This document shows positions 36,404-47,568 of a DNA stretch of 64,000 nt, piece after piece. Source of the DNA: Zymoseptoria tritici IPO323 (taxonomy: Eukaryota; Ascomycota; Dothideomycetes; Mycosphaerellales; Mycosphaerellaceae); assembly GCF_000219625.1 (NCBI RefSeq), contig NC_018212.1, positions 2,560,501-2,624,500 of the forward strand, read 5' to 3'. The translations under genes were made by a program, and so were the position numbers. The notes beneath the pieces were generated by a model. It searched no databases. It was not told the origin of the DNA and worked only from the letters and a program-made list of their open reading frames with translations. Numbering within the stretch: position 1 is the first letter of the stretch; each line of letters opens with the position of its first letter.

Positions 36404-37107
36404 CTATAGTATACCTTATATTAGTATACTAAGTCTACTATCTTACGGTTCTTATTAAGAGGGTTTAGATATCGTAATTAAATAGTAGTACTATATTAAG
36501 TTATAAACTCTCCTACCTACTACCGTCTTAGGGCTACCTTTATAATATTATAAACGAAGGTAAGGACTATTACTAGTATCGGTAGTATACCTCTACGTAT
36601 TAGAGTATTAATATATTGTACGAGGGTACGCTCTTACTAGTATAAAAGAATTATATTGTTTTTATCGAATTTAGCTCGCGAATTAGTTACTCTACGAAAC
36701 CGCTTAGATAATATCGTATAGTATACGCTATAATCTCGCGCTACTTTTAAAATATTCAGCTTGCTTCCCTCTCTTAGCTCCTATAGCGCCAAGTCTATTA
36801 GAGTTGTAGTTGTTGTTAATTAATTCGTTACAAAGTGTACTATATTATGAATTTTAACGTTCTTGAAATTCGAGCTGTGTACGTAACCGACCGTGCGCAC
36901 GAGCGACCTTTCTCCTATCGTATCCCTGCAATGGATGGCGTGCTGGCATGGCGGAAAACACGCCATCTCTCAACATCGACGACGGCGTCCATATGAACCG
37001 CCCTTTACCACCCGAGCATCTCTTCCAACGACGATGTTGCCCTCCCATCCCATCCTGTCCTGTCCTGTTTCCCGCATCCCTCCCTCCCGGCCCTTACCCA
37101 TCGCGCC

Positions 37108-40100
37108 ATGGCCACCGATTCGTCCTCCCGATCGGCGTCCCGCTCCCGATTCCGAGACTGGGATGCCATCTTTCTTCCCGACCTCTCTCCTACTCCCACC
37201 ACCGTAGCATTCGAAGGAAAACTGCCGAAGCCGAATGCCATGGTCCCCGTACCCACGGTTGCTTCTGCCGTACTGTCAACCATCACACTCCCATGGCGCG
37301 TCGGCCAGCGCTTGTTCCGGCGAACCCATGAAACTCCCCGAAAGCCCATTTTTTCTCTCTTCGTACGTCCCGGCGAGATGGTCTTGGTGGCGAGCGCCGA
37401 GCCGGCCGAGTGTACACAATTGCTGCGCGCTATTGTCCGGCACGTGTCGTATCCCGGGGTTGCCGTCTTCTGCAGCGCCGACGATGTCCATCCGCACGTG
37501 CTAACGGTGGAGCAGCTTCTGCGCTTCCGGTTGCGCGCGCGGGCCGTACGCTCACCCAGCGCCGAGGACGACGCTGTCGAGCTTCTCCTACGTCTCTTCC
37601 GCATCGAGTCGATTCGCAATACCCTCATCGGCAACGCCGTCGTGCGCGGCATCTCCGGCGGCGAGCGCCGTCGACTGTCCGTGGCCGAAGCGCTCCTCAG
37701 CGGCGCCAACGTCCTCTGTTTCGACGACTTGACCCGCGGGCTCGATGCGGCCATCGCGCTGCACTGCGTGCAGTGCCTTCGCTCCGTCGCCGACGCCTAT
37801 CGCCTGACCATCTTCGCCAGCCTCTCGGCCGCCTCCGACACCATCTATGCCACCTTCGACCAGCTCGTGGCCATTCGCGATGGGCACCAAGTCTTCGGCG
37901 GGCCGCCCACCGCAGTCCGCCCCTGTGGGGATGATGCGCAGACCCAGCCTGCTCCACCTCTCGCATCGTACTTTGACCATCTGCACGCCCGCATCGCTCC
38001 GCGTGCATCGTCGCCCACCGCCCACGATATGGCCGACGCTTTTCGGCGGTCGGCGCACTACGCAGACACGGCTGTTTGCCTGGCTACGTATCTCGCCGAA
38101 GAACAAGCATCGTCTGGGAGTTCGAATCAATCGCCTCGGCATCACCAAAAACGACATGCCATGAACAGAAAAGTCGTAGCCTTGCTGCAACGCCAGATGT
38201 TGCTCGCATGGAAAGATCGCTTCGCCTTGACCGTTTCGTGGATCCTGTTTCTCGTCCTCGGATGTACGATCGGCCTGGCTTGCTTTCAGCTCCAGCGCAC
38301 TGGAGCAGGCGCGCAAGCGCGTGGTGGTCTCCTGTACACATGCGTCCTCGGCATCGCCGTCTCGGCGCAGGTGGAAGTGGCGAAGACCACTCTGGGCCGG
38401 CCGTTGCTTCGCAAAGTCTTTGCCTACCGATTCGAGAGACCCGCTGCCTTCTGGACCGCGCAAATCGCCGTCGACACTATGCTCGAAAGCATGCGCGTCT
38501 TCATCTTCGCCATCTGCGTCTACTTCCTGACGGCTCTCCACCGCACCGCCCCTGCTTTTCTCTACTTCCTGGCAGTGCTCCTTCTTTTGTACATGTGCAA
38601 CGTACTGATGAACCGCGCCATTGGATGTATGTGCCGCAGTTTTGACAGTGCCATTCGGACCGCCACGTTCGTCTTCGTCTTCTACATGATCACCGCGGGC
38701 TACATCGTGTCGCAAGCAACGCAGCCGTCCTGGCTCAAATGGACATACTACTTGAATCCTTTGGCTCTCGCCTTTTCTGCCTTGATGATGTGAGTCTTTC
38801 TTTCACCTCCTCCCGCCACTCTGACTCACCAGGCCCTGACCTCACCCATTTTCAGGAATGAATTCGAGCACATTACAATCGACTGCCAAAGCAGCGTCTT
38901 ATCCTTCCCTCCCACTCGACCGCTACCGGTCAACGCTTTGCAGAGCGGCGTGACATGCGGTCTTGCTACCTCCGCAGATCGTACATTCCTCGTGGCGGGC
39001 GGAACATACTTGCAACTAGACTTCGACTACGACACCCACGACAAGGTGAGAACTATCCTCAATCTGTTGGCCTTGGTGGGTCTGTTCTTCATCGCAAACC
39101 TTGCGCTAGCCGAGATATTGGATTGGGACTCTCCAGCGAGCAGCGTAATGGTGTCGGTCCCGAAGAACATCCAGCCTCCGCAACAGACCAGGACAGCGTG
39201 CATGACCGCTTTCGTCCCTACCCCTCCAACCTCAGAGTTTGTCCAGTCTCCAGCAGCATGGACTCGTGGGGTGTCCCGTCTGACCTTCTGCCGACTTCGC
39301 TACGACATTGCCACGGAAAGGGGCCAGCAATCGAGACGACTCCTCGACGAAGTGACTGGTGTCCTAGAATCTGGCCAGTTACTGGCCGTCATGGGCGCTT
39401 CAGGCGCAGGTAAGACCACCCTGCTCAACCTGCTCAGCGGTCGCGAACATTCGGGAGTCCGAGGTGGGACAGTCAGCGCATGCACTTCTCGGGGTCTCCC
39501 GCCGACGATCGGATACGCTGAGCAGGTGGATATTCACGAACCCAAGTCTACGGTCCGCGAAGCCATGTTGTTTTCCGCGTGCCTTCGGCAGCCGAAGCAC
39601 GTGTCTTTTGCCGAGAAAAGGGCCTGGGTAGATCATTTGATCCCTCTGCTGGAGCTCACTCCTATCCAGAATGCCATCATTGGTGTGGTGGGATCGGGCT
39701 CAGAGTTGTCCGCCCGCGACCGCAAACGGACCACCATCGCCGTGGAACTGGCAGCGAAGCCGGATATTCTGTTCCTGGACGAGCCTACCACCGGGCTGGG
39801 CAGCGAGGGTGCACTCGCCATTGCGCGCTTACTACGGAAACTGGCAGACCACGGTCAAGCAATCGCGTGCAGTATCCATCAGCCCAGCGCGAGTACGCTC
39901 GAAAATTTCGATCAGGTCTTATTCTTGCACAATGGGAAGATGGTATACTTTGGTCCATTGGGATCCGGACTCTGCCGCCCAGCGGAATACATAGCACGGC
40001 AGACGTGCTCCTCCTGCCCCGTAGGCCGCGATCCTGTTGAATGGATGACTACCCAAGTGATCGGGAGCTCGCCAGCTCACCATGAGACGTGGAGTGATGC

Positions 40101-41255
40101 TTGGGCCAGCTCAGAAGAGGCAGACATGCTCCAAGCCAGTCTGAAACCCACATCATATTCCGAAACCTCGCGAGCGGAATCCATGCGAGGCCATCCATGT
40201 CAGGCATCCGTCTGGTACCAGATTCACCAACTCACCCTTCGAAATAGTACAGCACTTTGGCGAACGCCCGAATATGGATTTTCTCGGTTCATCAACCATG
40301 TCGCCCTTGCCGTCACCATCCGGATCGTTTTACCCCATGCCGGCCACTCAATCCGTGACATGGTCCACAGGGTGCTGGCGCTTTGGCAGACCACCATGCT
40401 CCCAGCCTTTATCCTCACCACGGTGGAATATCGTTTCCATGCTTCACGACGCCTCTCTCTGCGGGAAAGTGCCACATCCACCTACAGCAACACCGCACTT
40501 GCAGTCTCAGCCATGCTCGTCGAGATACCATATTGCTTCTTGTGCACTGCTGGTTTTGTGCTTCCGCTCTTCTCTCTCGTCGGCCCGCTGGTTCTCTCGC
40601 AAGTCACGTATTTCGCCCTGGCCGTGTTTCTGGTGCAGATCTTCTGCGTGACGTTGGCACAGGCCATCGCTACCCTCTCACCGTACGAACGTATTTCGAC
40701 CCTGTTCAACACGCCGAGTATCACGGTCTTCGCTCTATTTTGCGGCATCTCCGTTCCTCGCTCCGAACTTCCCGGCTTTCTGCGCAATTGGCTTTACTAT
40801 CTCAATCCGTGGGTATCTTGTGGTGTTTGTTGCGAGGTGGGGACCGAAATGCTGAAAGTCACACTTACAGGTACACCTGGCTCATGAGCGGGCTCCTCAC
40901 GAATTCCATCCATGGTTTCAACGTCCAGTGCGCAGGAAATGAGCTCACGGATATCACTGTTCCCCTTCCTCAGACGTGCCAACAGGCCATGTCTCTACTC
41001 TCCACCTTGCACGATCCAGGTTACATAGCCGGCAACACCTCGGAGGTCTGTCACTATTGCCCATTGACCACCGGAGACCGTTACTCCGAGTCTCTCGGGC
41101 TCAGTTACGCCCAGAGATGGAAGTATTTGGGTGTATTGTAAGCTCATCGCTTCTTGGAGACGTTCAGTCTATTTTTTTGCTGACAGCACAGCTCCGTGTT
41201 TTGCGTGAGCAATGTAGGCTTGATCCTTCTTGCCCAACAATTTCGACGTCGATGA
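37108..41255 (+). CDS. PDR-type (ABC-G) transporter with degenerate first nucleotide-binding domain
   Basis: Four exons, 37108-38789, 38856-40808, 40871-41137 and 41192-41255, give 1,321 aa, somewhat short for full-size PDR transporters. The layout is NBD1-TMD1-NBD2-TMD2. In NBD1 the P-loop block aligned to PGEMVLVLGRPGSGCTT reads PGEMVLVASAEPAECTQ, so all P-loop glycines are lost, and the next segment is about 40 residues shorter than usual. The signature VRGISGGERRRLSVAEALL and a Walker B-like CFDDLTRGLD remain. NBD2 has an intact Walker A (GASGAGKTT) and Walker B (ILFLDEPTTGLGS) with the D-loop Asp changed to Gly. The MNEFEH block after TMD1, NPYTWLMSGLL and the last span FSVFCVSNVGLILLAQQF are all restored by splicing. 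It probably exports the cluster product or protects the producer. It lies just right of the RIP island. Confidence 0.88.
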
Positions 41256-42947
41256 GAGACTAGGAGCAGAGACGACGAGAACCTTTCAAATTCTGTCTGG
41301 CAGCGGAGGACGAAGAACAAAACAGATCAAAGCTACAACGGACGCTAGCAGTTCACCCACTCGCGATCGGACTCTCAGTTGGTTCTGCGCGACAATGATT
41401 TTCCTACCTTGCCTAGTACCAGATCAGTCAGTCTTGATGGCATGGAGGACTCCGCTACCATCCTGCTCAGTTCTGTCGAGGAGGGAGAAGCGTCAAACGG
41501 AGAAGAATAAACCTGCTCACTGAGTTGTCACCGCTGTCTCGGGGAAGCACCGACTGGGCTACTACCGTAGCGACATTCGCCTTCTTGTCGCGTAACAGGA
41601 AAGGCTTGGGTCACGTGTGGAAAGCGGCAAGCACTTCCACTTCAGTGCCACAGGTAGCCAGCCTTATTCACGACAATTTTCAGGCTATCAAAATCCACGT
41701 TAACCGGTGCTGGTTCAGTCTGCACCACATGTGCTGTCGGGTCACGGCCACACGTTGATTTCGGGGGATCCCACCTCCTTTCTGGGCGAATCTTTGCACG
41801 CTTGGCTCATCCGTGACATCGACGAGCCATTGCGGCCGCCAATGCACCCCCAGCTGTCGCGGAAACTGACGGCAGTTGCCAGGCCCAGTCCCTTGGATGC
41901 ACTACTGATGAAGACGGCTGGAACGGTGATATCGAACCGCCGAGGATTGGTGAAATCGCAGGGGGCGTGGTGGATGACAGCTTGGGCTGCTCGTGGATGT
42001 GGATTCCGATCGATAATGCGTTGTCAACATGGTGAAGGAAGATGGGCAATGTCTCGCTGTCATCAGGGGTCCGTTCGGCCAGCAGTACAATGGCGCAACA
42101 TGCGTTGAGCTTTGCAAATCGCTGCTCCCTGCCATGCGACGTGTTCAAACTCCTAGTATGCAAGAGGCTCAGGGGAGCTACATGCTTGATTGAAGAAAGC
42201 TCACCACTGCGTTATTGTTGCTCCGATCTGTACACATGCATGATGGATACGAATCACATCGCCAGGGACGCTCAGTGTACCCGGTAATCATCTGCATCGT
42301 GCCCATCAGGCTAGAATAACCCCCTGTACATATCAAATGCGTGTTGTGCCATTGTTGGTTTAGAACTATATCACATCATCGGCAGGGGATAGGTCCTGCT
42401 AAAAATGACCAGGAAGTCCCACCGACACTCATGGATAGCTGAGCGTACCAAATGCACGTATGATGCCTTCGTAGGGATCAATCGCACAGCAGTGACACCT
42501 CTGTAGGGAACGATCGCACAACAATGACACCTCTGTAGGGAACGATCGCACAGCAATGACACCTCTGTAGGGAACGATCGCACAACACTCCCCGGAAAGA
42601 TACAATGCCAGGAATACGTATGATGCCTTCGTGAGGAGCAATCGTGCTATCGTGCTACAAAGCTCGCAAGGTTTATTGGATTTGGATTCACCACGAATGT
42701 GGATTGAGAACATCCACAGGCCGCAGAATGAACATGATGTCACATGTCTTGTAGTAATCATGGGCTTCTTCGGAATCATTGGATGTCATGGTAGTCCTAC
42801 TTGAGCACACCTTTACCGGCATCCGTCCCGCAACACTCGCGACTTGGGTAGATGGCGGAGACTGGGACTTGATCCATAGATGGGCACGCTGTCTCATCTG
42901 GAACCATCCGGAATCCTCCAACAGTTCGAGACATTCCATAGTCAACA
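41256..42947. other. Intergenic region upstream of the P450
   Basis: About 1.7 kb of ordinary DNA with only short overlapping frames. It contains a 32-bp tandem repeat (42474-42588) and a second related motif, ACGTATGATGCCTTCGT, present at about 42457 and 42617. I see no gene. It should include the P450 promoter. Confidence 0.5.
42474..42588. repeat. 32-bp tandem repeat upstream of the P450
   Basis: Three full copies and one partial copy of a 32-bp unit (42474, 42506, 42538, 42570) containing GATCGCACARCA and ACACCTCTGTAGGG. The palindrome CGATCG recurs in the last three. The array ends about 360 bp before the P450 start codon. It is not RIP-mutated. It could be a neutral minisatellite or a cluster of binding sites. 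Confidence 0.8.
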
Positions 42948-44540
42948 ATGGCTTTCCACATCTCGACCTTTGACTACTCCAACCCAGACTGGGCCGTGCC
43001 TCTTGCCGTTTCAATCTTCTTCTTCTACATCGCCTGGCCTGTTTTGTACAATCTCGTTCTCAGCCCAGTGGCCAGCATTCCGGGTCCAAAGCTTGCGGGC
43101 CTGACGCGATGGGTGGAAACATACCACGAGTGCTTCAACAAGCAGGGAGGACGCTTTCAGTGGGCGTATCGACAATGGCACGACTTCTACGGACCGATCA
43201 TCCGCATTGCCCCCAACGAGATTCATATCCGTGACTCGGACTTTTACGACAAACTCTACTCTCACAAGCCCCAGGACAAGACCCATCGACTCCATAATCG
43301 ATTCGATTCGAAAACTTCCATCTTCGATACAACGCATCATCAGCTCCACGCAAAACGTCGTGCCGTCCTGGAGGGCTTCTTCTCCAGGAAGCGTATCTCT
43401 GAGCAGACTCCAGAGATGCAAGTACACCTCGATCGGTTGTGCCAGATTATACGGAACCAGTACCTTGGGACGGGTGCGATCCTTTCTACAGAGGATATGT
43501 GGAGTTGTTGGACGTCAGACATCATCGCCGCATACTCGTTCGGCGACGATGACAATTTGATTGGTTTGCCGGGCTTCAAGTCGCCGCTGAGGGATTCTCT
43601 GAACGAACTTCTCGAGCCAATGCACTGGATCGTACAGTTTCCGATCCTGAAGCGTATCTTGTTCAGTCTTCCTCAGTGGTTTGTGCTGATCATCAACCCG
43701 TCTATCCGACCAGTGATCGCCATGAAGAATGGCGTTCTCCGCCGGATCCAAGATGTCAGGAACAGCGTCCGTCAATCCCCCGATGGCGACCACGCCGACA
43801 CCATATTTGGAACCATCATAACGTCCGACCTGCCAACATCTGAGGGATCCAATGAGCGCCTCAAGGATGAAGGGATCGGGCTGCTGGGAGCGGGGACTGA
43901 AACAACGATGCGGACGCTTTCGCTCGCTCTATATTATCTCTGCGAACAACCAGCGGCGAAAGCCAAACTCTTGGCCGAGCTGAAGGAAGCAATTCCCGAC
44001 CCGAACGTCATCCCACATTGGGACGTATTGGCGAAGCTTCCCTACCTTGCAGCATGTCTGAGTGAAGGTACGTCTATTTAACGTCCAGCCCATGAAGTGC
44101 ACCACAACCTGACTCTTGTTCCAGCGATGCGTTTGTCGTACGGTGCCTCTCAGCGTCTGATACGAGTTTTCGATCAGCCCGTCATGTACGGACAGTATGT
44201 GATACCCGCTGGGATTGAAGTCGGCATGGACATCTGGGACGTTTGTCACGACGAGTCGAAATTCCCGCAAAGCCATGAATACCGCCCAGAAAGGTGGCTG
44301 GAGGATGAGCAGTTGTCGCGATATCTCGTGGTTTTCGGCCGGGGCCCGCGCTCTTGCATTGGGCGTCAGCTCGCGTATGCGGAATCATGCCTCGGACTGG
44401 CCACATTCGTGAGACGATTCGACTACGAGCTGTACCGCACGACACGTGTGAATGTTGCCTTTGAGCGTGACAGGCTGGCACCACGGCCGTTCAAAGGTAC
44501 GCCTGGGATCCGGATGAGGATCACCGGGGCCCACGAATAA
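42948..44540 (+). CDS. Cytochrome P450 monooxygenase
   Basis: Two exons, 42948-44067 and 44125-44540, give 511 aa. An N-terminal membrane anchor (VPLAVSIFFFYIAWPVLYNLVL, about 17-38) is followed by the proline hinge SIPGPKLAG. The I-helix oxygen-binding motif is LLGAGTETTMRT. The K-helix ExxR is Glu373-Arg376, split by the intron and restored on splicing. The PERF-type block is YRPERWL, and the haem-binding loop is FGRGPRSCIGRQLAYAE with ligand Cys451. All key residues are intact. The sequence around YGPIIRIAPNEIHIRDSDFY resembles fungal P450s related to trichodiene-oxygenase-type and similar secondary-metabolism families. It should act at the ER membrane as a tailoring oxygenase. It is on the same strand as the transporter. 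Confidence 0.92.
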
Positions 44541-45272
44541 TCTATGCAAGAGTCATTGTACTCCACGCTTCTTTGATGGAATCTGGTGCATGTGCTATGA
44601 GCATGATGTTCCCCAGATACTGTGGTATGGTTTGTCCGTGGCCGCTCAATCATGGCTGTTACGAGAAGCAACGCTATATGGGTGACGGACAGAGGTAACA
44701 ACGTCGGACACGTATCGGAGTTTGCGAATTGGGGACTGTATGTACCGGAGTCGAATCGACCAATTCCAAACACCATCTTTCTATGTACGGATCAGACATG
44801 CTTGATCCATCTCACGGACGTTCGTCGCCTCGTTCTTCCAACACACGTGGCAAGGTAGAATTGTTGTTCGTTCCACTAGTCATTGTTCCACTCGTCATTG
44901 TTCCATTCGTCATCGTTTCCTTGACTGTGACTACCGGTCAACAGTCTGCCTGTCCTGCTTCCTTCCCCTCTGCTCGATTGCTCGACCTGTAGCGGTCGCA
45001 TCGGTTTCATCTCTCTTTGGGCGTGTTCCCCTCCTGTTTCTCGCCAAGCACGATGTCCGTTGTATGTAGCAACACCACGAGGACGTGGTGAATGGGAGAG
45101 GGGGCATGTGTGACGGACCAGCTCCATTCTTTAGCCACTTTATCGAAATTCTTCAGTCCTTGAACGTGTCTCTTATTGAGCCGTGACACTCGTTCTCCGT
45201 AGAAAAAAAGAAGTTCTAGTTTCGCTCGCCCGGATATCAAATCAAATCAAATCTAACCGAGCTATCTCATTC
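44541..45272. other. Intergenic between the P450 and SDR 2
   Basis: About 730 bp between convergent genes, expected to hold both 3' untranslated regions. It contains a 15-bp tandem repeat at 44870-44914. I see no gene. Confidence 0.5.
44870..44914. repeat. 15-bp tandem repeat
   Basis: Three imperfect copies of GTTCCACTCGTCATT (variants differ at one or two bases) lie between the two convergent genes. Confidence 0.7.
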
Positions 45273-46313
45273 CTATTTTAACTCATTTGCAAGTTCCTGC
45301 TGTCTAAGTGCGTTTACTAGCCGTCGAGTGAATATCTGGACCTTCTGGTAGTCGTCTGCGTAGCAATCCCAAATACGCATATCGTCTATACTTCCAGGAT
45401 CAAAACCAGGTACAAGAAGCCCTTGGCTTCCTGATCTCTGTAGTGGTGGTCCGACAACCAAAGCACGGCCTGAAATACGTTCATCGGCCACCAATCGCGT
45501 TGCAGCCTCGACTACATCATGCATTTCCGCCAGCTTGGTGCCCTCGAGCAGCGGCTTAATATGAGGCGCTACCATAGCACTGTCCACAAAGTACGGACAC
45601 AAAAGCGTGACCCGTATTCCAGACAGGAAACTCGTCGCCCTCAAAGCCCGGAAGATACCCAGAACAGCGTGTTTGGATCCAGTATATTGAGGTCTTCCTA
45701 CCACTGGTGTCAGAGAGGCCACGGAGCCGACGAGTAGCAAGTGACGGTCTCGCGATGTACGAGTCGTGCCTACTGGAGGCTTCGGCGAGCATGGCGTCGA
45801 TCCCGGATTGTGCGCCAAATAGTAGGACGCGAGATGAACAGTGTACAGCAGGCCGACGTAGTTGGTCATTGTGGTGCTGATATCCGGAGGAGCATGTGGC
45901 CTGGGCAATTCTCTGTTTGGAAGTCCCAAGACGTCCGGTCCTCCAGCACCAGCGTTGGCGATAACCGCATCAATCCCGCCGTGGAGGCTGAGCCTGGCGG
46001 CTTCTTGGAATAGATTGACTTGTGACTCCCACTGAACGATATCGCACTCGACAAAAAAGGCGACATGGTCCCTCTGAAACTCCTGTCGTAGCTCGGCGAC
46101 GAGTTGCGAGCCTTTCTCGGCATCGCGATCCCCAATAACCAGAGTTGCTCCAGCCTTGGCCCACCGACGAACGAAATTGGACCCGAGAGCTCCGGCACCG
46201 CCGGTGATGAGGACATGTCGGCCGTTGAGCCAGTCATCCGAGAACGACTCCGAAAGATCCAGATGTTCTGACAAATTGATCACGCTCTCAAAGGATGTGT
46301 TGGTGTCGGCCAT
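45273..46313 (-). CDS. Short-chain dehydrogenase/reductase (cluster SDR 2)
   Basis: An intronless frame of 346 codons from ATG 46313; the frame continues 19 codons upstream from 46370, but the chosen start leaves a normal leader. Motifs are HVLITGGAGALGSNFVRRWA near residue 32 (the TGGxGxxG cofactor loop), a following acidic VIGDRDAEKG that suggests NAD(H) rather than NADP(H) preference, VIANAGAGGP, LLVGSVASLTP and the catalytic YTGSK. It resembles 15-hydroxyprostaglandin-dehydrogenase-like SDRs of fungal clusters. The C-terminal extension (RIWDCYADDYQKVQIFTRRL) is typical of that subgroup. It probably oxidises a hydroxyl of the product. It is on the same strand as the hydrolase behind it, 266 bp away. 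Confidence 0.88.
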   Translation of the reverse strand: MADTNTSFESVINLSEHLDLSESFSDDWLNGRHVLITGGAGALGSNFVRRWAKAGATLVIGDRDAEKGSQLVAELRQEFQRDHVAFFVECDIVQWESQVNLFQEAARLSLHGGIDAVIANAGAGGPDVLGLPNRELPRPHAPPDISTTMTNYVGLLYTVHLASYYLAHNPGSTPCSPKPPVGTTRTSRDRHLLLVGSVASLTPVVGRPQYTGSKHAVLGIFRALRATSFLSGIRVTLLCPYFVDSAMVAPHIKPLLEGTKLAEMHDVVEAATRLVADERISGRALVVGPPLQRSGSQGLLVPGFDPGSIDDMRIWDCYADDYQKVQIFTRRLVNALRQQELANELK

Positions 46314-46579
46314 TTCACGAAGCGGGAAAGGGACCTTGACTGATTTCGACAGAGGCAACAAGCACTTCACAGTAGGCTGCCGAAGAAGAAGGTTCTACTT
46401 ATTGTCGAAGCATTTCTATCGGCTGTAAGCTGTTGGTCGAATGGCGTGCTTACTGGGATGCTGAGTGTGATTGCTAGAAATAGTTATTCTATGGCAGTGC
46501 CGGAAATCGTGATCAAAGCTAATGAACAAGGTGCCCTCGGCTGCCTCCTGCGACACTCGACGTGCAATAGAGTATCATA

Positions 46580-47568
46580 TCACTGCAGGCTACGATCCTC
46601 CTCCGCTCCAACTGACTCCATAATGAAATCGAGCTGCATCTGACACAGCGCGTCGAAGCCGTCGCCGGTCAAAACGTCCATGTGATTCCTGCCGGGGGCT
46701 ATGTGTACCTTTTTCGGACATTGCAAGCTCTCTGTCATGGCCATCTGCTCCTCGAATGGGGATAGGGTGTCAAGCTCAGGAATGATGACGAGTGTCGGGG
46801 TTTCCAGACGCGCAATGAGCGAGAGCGGACTCCAAGTCAGGATCTTGTAGTATGACTGGACGGTGAGGCGATTCTCATAGTTGACGGCACCCAATGACTT
46901 GAGCGTGCGCATGTACTCTGCCTCTGAGGATTTGACGCCGTTGGACATGCCTCCGGGACTTTCGAAATTGATATCCAGTATCGGCAGGTAGTATGGGTCG
47001 TTGCCGGCCATCTGGGACTCCCGATCCTGCATCGATTTGGCGAGGGCGGCCCTGTATCTGGTCCAGTCACGATCAAATTTCAGATTCGGGCACACTGCAA
47101 CGACCGCTTTCGCTCGATGGTCGAGCGCTGCCGCGCAAAGCGCCGCAGCCCCAGCGAATGACTGTCCCCAGAATACGATCTGCGTGGAGTCGACGATAGG
47201 CTGGCCTTTCAGGAAGGTCAGAGCATCGGAGTAGTCGGAAATCTGCTTGTGTGGATCGATTTCATTCCGAGGAGAGCCTTCACTCTCGCCGAGATTGCGC
47301 GGATCGTACGCAAAGGCGGTGATGCCTGCCTTTTGCAGGTATTGGGCGACATCTGGCACGAACATTTCCTTCACGCATCCCATCTTGAACCATCTTGTCA
47401 GCCAGAGCACAGTTTCAACGGTGGAGTGTTCAACCTTACTCCTGGGTTGATGATGACGGCAGGGCCGCGCTGTGCTGCGGGATAAAGATTTCCGCACAGT
47501 TGCAAGCCATCCATCGTCCGGAAGGAGATCTTCTCCACCGAGAAACGGGTGCCATTTGCATCCGACAT
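46580..47568 (-). CDS. Alpha/beta hydrolase, candidate trans-acting release or editing enzyme
   Basis: Two exons, 47568-47440 and 47383-46580, give 310 aa. ATG 47568 begins MSDANGTRFSVEKISF; the longer frame to 47799 relies on a TTG and is rejected. Splicing restores YPAAQRGPAVIINPGMG followed by CVKEMFVPD. Later motifs are YDPRNLGESEGSPRNEIDP, the nucleophile elbow WGQSFAG (Ser), VVIIPELDTLSPFE with a likely acidic residue, and His in APGRNHMDV. Members of this DltD/dienelactone-hydrolase-like group are frequent partners of HR-PKSs and can hydrolyse the ACP thioester. As the PKS lacks a release domain, chain release is a reasonable role, but it is inferred. A dipeptidyl-peptidase-like or other esterase activity is the alternative. 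Confidence 0.85.

Larger units (their letters stand above)
33690..36850. mobile_element. RIP-mutated island inside the gene cluster
   Basis: An AT-rich block with almost no CpA or TpG except in two short islands. From about 33,730 to 35,870 CpG is also scarcer than in the other RIP blocks, which suggests older or heavier mutation. Stops occur in all frames, and I could not recognise a transposase, integrase or reverse transcriptase. It separates the PKS, dioxygenase, SDR and epoxide hydrolase from the transporter, P450, second SDR and second hydrolase. Confidence 0.65.

Noticed and set aside
37588..38715. 375-codon minus-strand frame over the ABC transporter
   Set aside because: It is a shadow frame antisense to well-supported transporter motifs in GC-rich codons.
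41138..41186. First possible acceptor (GACAG) of the last ABC transporter intron
   Set aside because: It would end the protein after a few residues; the next AG, five bases on, restores the expected last membrane span.
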